Notes under the pieces: generated by a model | What the model saw: the letters and a program-made list of their open reading frames with translations, nothing else | Database searches by the model: none | Told to the model about the DNA's origin: nothing | Assembly (NCBI GenBank): GCA_021730825.1 | Contig: JAKFYO010000328.1 | Location: forward strand, 1-10,294 | From: Hyphomicrobiales bacterium | Lineage (GTDB): Bacteria; Pseudomonadota; Alphaproteobacteria; Rhizobiales; Xanthobacteraceae | Direction: 5' to 3' | DNA: 10,294 nucleotides | Position numbers and translations under genes: made by a program | Shown: positions 6,169-10,294 of the stretch, one piece after another | Layout of the letters: each line of letters begins with the position of its first letter | Numbering within the stretch: the stretch's first letter is position 1

Positions 6169-7032
6169 ATGCGCTACCCGGACGCCATGTTGCAGATCCC
6201 GGTAGCATTCAAAGACCAGTCGCACGACGACGCTCCGGCAAGCCGGAGATTTCGCACCCTCTTCATCTCCGACGTTCATCTCGGTACCCGGGGATGCCAG
6301 GCCGATCTATTTCTCACATTCCTGCGCGACCACGATGCAGATGTAATCTATCTCGTCGGCGATATCGTCGACGGCTGGCGCATGCGCTCCTCATGGTACT
6401 GGCCGCAGGCCCACAACGACGTAGTGCAGAAAATTCTTCGCAAGGCCCGCAAGGGCACGCGCATCATCTACATCCCCGGCAATCACGACGAATTTCTACG
6501 CGACTATTACGGCACACATTTCGGCGGCATCGAAGTTGCCGAGACGGCGATCCATGAGGCCGCGGACGGCAGGAAGTTTCTGGTGCTACATGGCGATGTG
6601 TTCGACGTGATCGTGCGCAACGCGCGCTGGCTCGCATACTTTGGCGACTGGGCCTACGACTTCGCGATCTTCACAAACCGCTATTTTAACTGGATACGCC
6701 GCAAGCTCGGCCTGACCTACTGGTCGCTCTCGAAGTGGGCGAAGCACAAAGTGAAGAACGCCGTGAACTTTATCGGCGAGTTCGAGCAGGCGGTGGCGCT
6801 GGAAGCGCGCAAGCAGAATGTGGAGGGCGTTATCTGTGGTCACATTCATCATGCCACGATCCACGATCTTTATGGCACTCGCTACATGAATTGCGGCGAC
6901 TGGGTCGAAAGCTGCACGGCGCTTGCCGAGCACTATGACGGAACCTTCGAACTGCTTACCTGGACCGTTCGGGAAGCGAACCTGCTGCCGGCGCCTGCCG
7001 CTCCTGCCAAAGGCGTTCCGGTCCCGGCGTGA
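6169..7032 (+). CDS. plcP: PlcP-like metallophosphoesterase (phospholipase C-type; LpxH superfamily)
   Basis: This 287-residue cytoplasmic or membrane-associated calcineurin-like phosphoesterase shows all the metal-binding motifs: SDVHLG (Asp35, His37), GDIVDGW (Asp65), GNHDE (Asn105, His106), LHGDVFD (His141) and GHIHH (His225, His227). The tract between, with paired aromatics such as SSWYWPQAHNDVV and a YWSLSKWAKHKVKNAVNFIG helix, resembles the alphaproteobacterial family of Sinorhizobium PlcP, which hydrolyses phospholipids to diacylglycerol and a phosphorylated head group in phosphate-starved cells. Many databases label such proteins UDP-2,3-diacylglucosamine diphosphatase (LpxH); the adjoining DAG-type glycosyltransferase argues for PlcP. 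The ATG at 6169 lacks a Shine-Dalgarno site; the ATG at 6187 (281 residues) is a real alternative. The C-terminus is a Pro/Ala-rich tail. Its stop overlaps the next gene's ATG by one base. Confidence 0.78.
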   Translation: MRYPDAMLQIPVAFKDQSHDDAPASRRFRTLFISDVHLGTRGCQADLFLTFLRDHDADVIYLVGDIVDGWRMRSSWYWPQAHNDVVQKILRKARKGTRIIYIPGNHDEFLRDYYGTHFGGIEVAETAIHEAADGRKFLVLHGDVFDVIVRNARWLAYFGDWAYDFAIFTNRYFNWIRRKLGLTYWSLSKWAKHKVKNAVNFIGEFEQAVALEARKQNVEGVICGHIHHATIHDLYGTRYMNCGDWVESCTALAEHYDGTFELLTWTVREANLLPAPAAPAKGVPVPA

Positions 7033-8069
7033 TGAAGGTTCTGATCGTCACCGACGCTTGGCATCCCCAGGTCAACGGCGTGGTGCGGTCGCTGACCGAA
7101 ATCGGAAAGCAGGCGGGTGCATTCGGCATTCGCGTTTCATATCTGACGCCGGAAGGTTTTTCGTCGCTCGCGATGCCGGGCTATCCGGAAATCCGGCTTG
7201 CGCTCGCTGCTCCTTCGCAGGTGGCGCAACGCATCGACGATATTGCGCCAGACCGCATTCATATTGCGACCGAAGGACCGCTCGGCATTCTCGCGCGCCG
7301 CTACTGCATGAAGCGCAAGCGGAAATTCACGACGAGCTATCACACGCACTTTCCGCAATATCTCTCTGCGCGGTTGCCGCTGCCGTCATGGCCGCTTGCG
7401 GCGCTGATGCGCCGCTTCCATTCCGCCGCCGCGGCGACGATGGTTTCCACGAAGACTTTGGAAGACGATCTCTCGGGGCAAGGCTATAGAAACCTCATGC
7501 GCTGGTCGCGTGGCGTCGATGCCGATCTGTTTCACCCCGGCAAGGCGCTGCGGCCGCCATTCGTGCGGCCGATTTTTCTTTACGCGGGCCGTGTCGCGGT
7601 CGAGAAGAATCTCGAGGCTTTTCTTTCGCTCGATTTGCCGGGCTCAAAGGTTGTGGCCGGCGACGGGCCAGCGCGCGCGATGCTAGAAGCGCAGTTTCCC
7701 GAGACGCATTTTCTCGGCGCGCATCAGGGCGAAGCGCTTGCCGAAATCTACGCCTCCGCGGATGCGTTCGTGTTTCCGAGTTTGACCGATACTTTCGGTG
7801 TCGTGCTGCTGGAGGCGCTCGCCTCCGGTGTGCCGGTCGCGGCTTTCCCGGTGGCGGGTCCCTGCGATGTCATCGGGAACTCGAAGGCCGGCGTGCTCGA
7901 TAAGGATCTTCGCCGTGCGGCGGTCGGGGCACTCGCGATCCCGCGCGATCTTTGCCGCAAATACGCGCTGCAATTCTCGTGGCGCGAAAGTGCGCGGCAG
8001 TTTTTCGATAATGTACTTGCCGCGAACGGCATGGCTCCCTTGCGGCAGGAACTTGGGACGGCGGCGTGA
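7032..8069 (+). CDS. agt: GT4-family glycosyltransferase, probable diacylglycerol glycosyltransferase (Agt-like)
   Basis: This 345-residue GT-B enzyme joins an N-terminal acceptor domain (about 1-165), beginning TDAWHPQVNGVVRSL (7-21) and containing SYHTHFPQY (102-110), to a C-terminal nucleotide-sugar domain (about 175-340) with FLYAGRVAVEKN (182-193), AGDGPAR (209-215) and FPSLTDTFGVVLLEALASG (248-266). It is close in layout to SqdX, PimB and rhizobial glucosyl/glucuronosyl-DAG synthases. The proposed reaction is transfer of a hexose or uronic acid from a UDP-sugar to diacylglycerol at the cytoplasmic face. The usual E-x7-E motif reads Asp253-x7-Glu261. I prefer the ATG at 7032, overlapping the phosphoesterase stop (TGATG), over the GTG at 7029; both imply translational coupling. 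An alpha-mannosyltransferase acting on another lipid is the main alternative. Confidence 0.75.
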   Translation: MKVLIVTDAWHPQVNGVVRSLTEIGKQAGAFGIRVSYLTPEGFSSLAMPGYPEIRLALAAPSQVAQRIDDIAPDRIHIATEGPLGILARRYCMKRKRKFTTSYHTHFPQYLSARLPLPSWPLAALMRRFHSAAAATMVSTKTLEDDLSGQGYRNLMRWSRGVDADLFHPGKALRPPFVRPIFLYAGRVAVEKNLEAFLSLDLPGSKVVAGDGPARAMLEAQFPETHFLGAHQGEALAEIYASADAFVFPSLTDTFGVVLLEALASGVPVAAFPVAGPCDVIGNSKAGVLDKDLRRAAVGALAIPRDLCRKYALQFSWRESARQFFDNVLAANGMAPLRQELGTAA

Positions 8070-8101
8070 CAGAAGCTGCATAGGCGCATAGGTTTCGCGC
8101 C

Positions 8102-9097
8102 ATGCATTCGCCGATAGATTTAAAACTTCCGACGGCAGCCGATATCGAGGACGCGGCACTCGCGCTCGATGGCGTTGCCGTGCGCACACCGCTTCTGCGC
8201 TGCGATCCGCTCGACGAATTGAGCGGAGGCAAGGTCTTTCTGAAGCCAGAAGTTTTGCAACGCACTGGCTCGTTCAAGTTTCGTGGCGCCTATAACCGCA
8301 TTTCGCGGTTGACAGCGGATGAGCGCAAAGGCGGGGTCGTTGCCTTTTCGTCCGGAAATCATGCGCAAGGGGTTGCGCTCGCGGCGAAACTCGCGGGCGT
8401 GCCTGCGGTGATCGTGATGCCGCGCGATGCGCCGAAGGTGAAACAGGAGCGCACCAAAGGGCATGGCGCCGAGGTCGTACTGTACGACCGTGCGACCGAG
8501 GACCGCGATGCCATCGCACGGAAGCTTGCCGCCGAGCGTGGGGCTGTCGTCGTGCCGCCGTTCGACGATTTTCATGTCATTGCGGGGCAGGGCACTATCG
8601 GGTTCGAAATCACGGAAGACCTGGCGGCGCTCTCGCTTGTGCCGGACATTGTCACCATGCCGGCATCCGGCGGCGGTCTTGCGGCTGGCATTTCGCTCAG
8701 CGTGAAGGCGTTGCACCCGAAAGCGCGGATCGTGACCGCGGAGCCTGAACTCTTCGACGATCACGCCCGTTCGTTCAAATCCGGGCAGCGCGAAAAGAAC
8801 GAGCGCATCACCGGCTCGATCTGTGACGCGTTGCTGATGGCCGACCCCGGCAAGCTCACCTTCGAGATTACGAAAAAACTTTCCGGCGAGGGCGTGTCGG
8901 CCACCGATGAAGAAGTGCTCGCTGCGATGGCGTTTGCCTTTCGCGAATTGAAACTCGTGGTCGAGCCGGGCGGGGCGGTGGCGCTTGCCGCGATCCTCGC
9001 CGGCAAGCTCGACGTCAAAGGCAAGGTTGCGGTCGTCATTCTTTCGGGCGGCAATGCCGATCCTGAAATCTTCGCCCGCGCGATCACCGGCTATTGA
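8102..9097 (+). CDS. Threonine/serine dehydratase, PLP fold type II (no ACT domain)
   Basis: This 331-residue cytosolic enzyme of the threonine ammonia-lyase/serine dehydratase/serine racemase group converts Thr to 2-oxobutanoate plus ammonia, or Ser to pyruvate. The PLP lysine is Lys59 in GSFKFRGAYNR (56-66). SGNHAQG (84-90) is the substrate loop, PASGGGLAAG (187-196) holds the PLP phosphate, and SGGN (315-318) contacts the pyridine ring. The protein ends right after the catalytic domain, so it lacks the regulatory domain of biosynthetic IlvA (about 400-510 residues) and is more like catabolic TdcB-type enzymes. Hydroxy-amino-acid lyases with other substrates, or a racemase, remain possible. 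It starts 32 bases after the glycosyltransferase and could be read through from it. A Shine-Dalgarno site is poor. Confidence 0.9.
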   Translation: MHSPIDLKLPTAADIEDAALALDGVAVRTPLLRCDPLDELSGGKVFLKPEVLQRTGSFKFRGAYNRISRLTADERKGGVVAFSSGNHAQGVALAAKLAGVPAVIVMPRDAPKVKQERTKGHGAEVVLYDRATEDRDAIARKLAAERGAVVVPPFDDFHVIAGQGTIGFEITEDLAALSLVPDIVTMPASGGGLAAGISLSVKALHPKARIVTAEPELFDDHARSFKSGQREKNERITGSICDALLMADPGKLTFEITKKLSGEGVSATDEEVLAAMAFAFRELKLVVEPGGAVALAAILAGKLDVKGKVAVVILSGGNADPEIFARAITGY

Positions 9098-9165
9098 TTT
9101 TCGCAGTATTGCAGGTTTTCCGGCGCGGATTTAGGCTCGCCGGGAAATAGAATACGGGGAAGGTC

Positions 9166-9564
9166 ATGAGGCGTTTCGGGCTTAAGCAGCTTCTGTTTGT
9201 CTTGGGATTGTTTTTCGTTTTCGGAGCGGCATCCGGCGCGCAGGCACAAGGCGTATTCGGTGCGCTTTCGGTCGCGACCGATGGCGCTTATGGCTACTCC
9301 TACAACTTCAACGATATCGATCAAGCGCAGGACCTCGCGATGAAGGAGTGCGCGAAGCATGCGAAGGATTGTCAGATCGTCCGCGTGTTTCAGAATACCT
9401 GCGTCGTGCTGGTACGCGATCTGAAGCTCACTCCGCCGCTGGTGAGCTGGGTGAGCGGTTACACTGCCGAGGAGCGCTCGCGGCGCGCGTTGCGCAACTG
9501 CCGCGACGGCGGCGGCAACAGCTGCGAAATCGCAGGCGAATTCTGTACCGGAAGGGCGCGCTAG
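9166..9564 (+). CDS. Secreted DUF4189 domain protein, copy 1
   Basis: This 132-residue protein begins with a Sec signal peptide (KQLLFVLGLFFVFG core, cleavage likely at AQA|Q near residue 27). The mature part of about 105 residues is a DUF4189 domain, recognised by GAYGYSYNF (40-48), the alternating Cys pattern and ENTC/NTC-like strand ends. Six cysteines (62, 69, 79, 112, 120, 127) would allow three disulfides in the periplasm or outside the cell. The function of DUF4189 is not known. GGGGAAGG lies just before the ATG. The gene follows the dehydratase by 68 bases and is the first of two tandem paralogues, about 61% identical without gaps by hand count. Confidence 0.87.
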   Translation: MRRFGLKQLLFVLGLFFVFGAASGAQAQGVFGALSVATDGAYGYSYNFNDIDQAQDLAMKECAKHAKDCQIVRVFQNTCVVLVRDLKLTPPLVSWVSGYTAEERSRRALRNCRDGGGNSCEIAGEFCTGRAR

Positions 9565-9597
9565 GCGCTTTACGAGAAAAAGCGAGAGCCGTTTGTC
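9564..9597 (-). pseudogene. Remnant of the 3' end of the convergent downstream gene, left by tandem duplication
   Basis: This spacer segment matches 10023-10053 at 29 of 34 aligned columns (two substitutions, three gap bases, counted by hand). At 10023-10053 the minus strand encodes the end of a gene (DERLALFS-stop). Here the same strand reads DKRLSLF and then shifts frame because of one extra A in the A run and loses the stop. I interpret it as a non-functional scrap carried along when the DUF4189 gene duplicated. Confidence 0.6.
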
Positions 9598-9621
9598 GCG
9601 CTCGCCATTTAGGGGAAGGCA

Positions 9622-10020
9622 ATGAGCCGTTTCAATATCAAGCAGCTTCTTTTCGTGTTGGGATTTGTCGCCGTGTTCGGCGTGTCGTCGGGCGCACAGG
9701 CGCAGGCACCGTTCGGCGCACTTGCGTTGAACCCGCAGGGTGCCTGGGGCTACTCCGCCAGCTTCGGCACAATCGATATCGCGCAGGACCGGGCAATCGC
9801 CGAGTGTCAAAAACACGGCAAAGGCTGCCAGATCGTTCGCGTTTTTGAGAACGTCTGCGTTGCAATCGCACGTAACGAAGACCCGAAGAACATCATCGTG
9901 AATTGGGTAAGCGGTTACGACGCGGAAGAGCGTTCGCGCCGTGCGCTGCGCAATTGTCGTAACGATGGCGGCACCGATTGCCGGATCCTGAAGGAATTCT
10001 GCAGCGGTACCGGGAGGTAG
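9622..10020 (+). CDS. Secreted DUF4189 domain protein, copy 2
   Basis: This tandem paralogue of the gene before it is also 132 residues and starts exactly 456 bases later. The signal peptide keeps the KQLLFVLG core and AQAQ cleavage region. The mature part starts with FGALALNPQGAWGYSASF, the classic DUF4189 opening. All six cysteines of copy 1 are at identical positions. The best-conserved blocks are CQIVRVF (69-75) and VSGYxAEERSRRALRNC (96-112). The segment 85-94 and the residues between the last cysteines differ most. The same GGGGAAGG ribosome binding site (9612-9619) precedes the ATG. Both copies look intact, so either dosage or divergence of function is possible. It is convergent with the next gene, 6 bases from its stop. 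Confidence 0.88.
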   Translation: MSRFNIKQLLFVLGFVAVFGVSSGAQAQAPFGALALNPQGAWGYSASFGTIDIAQDRAIAECQKHGKGCQIVRVFENVCVAIARNEDPKNIIVNWVSGYDAEERSRRALRNCRNDGGTDCRILKEFCSGTGR

Positions 10021-10022
10021 CG

Positions 10023-10053
10023 GGCGCTACGAGAAAAGCGCGAGCCGTTCGTC
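10023..10053. repeat. Parent copy of the short repeat found between the two DUF4189 genes
   Basis: This 31-base stretch just after DUF4189 copy 2 corresponds to the 34-base stretch after copy 1 (9564-9597). On the minus strand it holds the last codons and stop of the gene at 10027-10294. The positions relative to the two DUF4189 stop codons are the same to within a few bases, placing it at the right boundary of the duplicated unit. Confidence 0.6.
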
Positions 10054-10294
10054 CGGCGTCAGCTTTTCGAAAGCCGAAGCCGCAGCAGTCTTCGACGGTG
10101 CCGTTTGCTTTGCCGGAGCGCTCATGGCGGCTGCCGCTTTCTCATCCCAGAAGATGTCGTGGTTCTGATCGATCGAAAGCAGTTCGTCGACCTGATCCTG
10201 CATCAAGCCTTCCCCTTCGCGTGCGGGGCCGCTTAAGAGTGCATTTTTTGCTGGGGCCTGAACCGGGCTTTCGGCCTGCCAGAGTTTTACGAGG
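10027..10294 (-). CDS. C-terminal part of an unrecognised protein (truncated by the window edge)
   Basis: An open frame runs on the minus strand from the right edge to a TAG at 10029-10027, giving 88 residues. I do not recognise the family with confidence. The visible part is rich in Ala, Pro, Gln and acidic residues and looks largely disordered, with three more ordered islands: a KLWQAES start, a GLMQDQVDELLSIDQNHDIFWDE stretch mid-way (17 residues of it form a likely amphipathic helix) and the C-terminal FEKLTPDERLALFS. The QDQVDELL octet resembles the C-terminal CheY-binding motif of CheZ (QDQVDDLL in enterics), but 50-odd residues follow it, so this is only a hint. It is supported as coding by acceptable codon use and by the duplicated 3' end near 9564-9597. 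The true start lies beyond the window. Confidence 0.55.
   Translation of the reverse strand, partial: LVKLWQAESPVQAPAKNALLSGPAREGEGLMQDQVDELLSIDQNHDIFWDEKAAAAMSAPAKQTAPSKTAAASAFEKLTPDERLALFS

Noticed and set aside
8120..8764. A 214-codon minus-strand frame opposite the threonine dehydratase gene
   Set aside because: Arg/His-rich shadow frame; the plus strand holds all PLP enzyme motifs.
9120..9143. GC-rich inverted repeat (6 bp stem, 12-base loop) after the threonine dehydratase gene as terminator
   Set aside because: The stem is short, the loop is long and no T run follows on either strand.
9091..9816. A 241-codon open frame on the minus strand across the DUF4189 region
   Set aside because: It lies antisense to two well-supported DUF4189 genes, its translation has no recognisable domain, and similar stretches repeat only because the genes below it are duplicated.
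1..10294. Mobile element, CRISPR array, tRNA or toxin-antitoxin pair
   Set aside because: No transposase, terminal repeats, regularly spaced repeats, cloverleaf or small toxin-like genes were found; genes are densely packed housekeeping or metabolic types.

Overview
The window looks like a chromosomal segment of a GC-rich alphaproteobacterium, most likely of the order Hyphomicrobiales (Rhizobiales), in the Bradyrhizobium/Afipia/Pseudolabrys range. The basis is the codon style, the very short intergenic gaps and the families present: an aerobic CO dehydrogenase-type molybdenum hydroxylase, a HupE/UreJ permease, a PlcP-like phosphoesterase beside a GT4 glycosyltransferase, and DUF4189 secreted proteins. 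I see no IS element, CRISPR array, tRNA, rRNA or phage gene. No intergenic stretch exceeds about 130 bases, and coding sequence runs to both edges.

Layout. Bases 2-1939 (+) hold the C-terminal part of a molybdenum hydroxylase large subunit, followed 3 bases later by an EamA drug/metabolite transporter. A stand-alone Lrp/AsnC effector-binding (RAM) domain protein (1940-2179, -) lies tail to tail with the transporter and is divergent from thiD (2309-3124, +), the hydroxymethylpyrimidine kinase of thiamine synthesis. Next is a minus-strand run, in transcription order MgtC/SapB membrane protein (4707-5411), fumarylacetoacetate hydrolase-family enzyme (3824-4672), a hairpin terminator candidate (3785-3815) and a HupE/UreJ-type permease (3121-3720). 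A LysE-family exporter (5481-6119, +) starts divergently from MgtC.

The most coherent functional unit is 6169-8069 (+): a metallophosphoesterase of the PlcP/LpxH superfamily whose stop codon overlaps the start of a GT4 glycosyltransferase by one base. In rhizobia, Agrobacterium and marine alphaproteobacteria this pairing is known as the plcP-agt membrane lipid remodelling cassette: PlcP cuts phospholipids to diacylglycerol plus a phosphorylated head group, and Agt glycosylates the diacylglycerol. That is the best reading here. A catabolic-type threonine/serine dehydratase follows (8102-9097).

The right end carries two tandem, gap-free paralogues of a small secreted six-cysteine DUF4189 protein (9166-9564 and 9622-10020, about 61% identical by my count, offset exactly 456 bases). 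The spacer after the first copy contains a decayed copy of the last bases of the convergent gene that follows the second copy (10027-10294, -, incomplete). The tandem duplication therefore appears to have carried along the 3' end of that neighbour. I see no large undescribed system. The lipid remodelling pair and the duplication scar are the points most worth following up.
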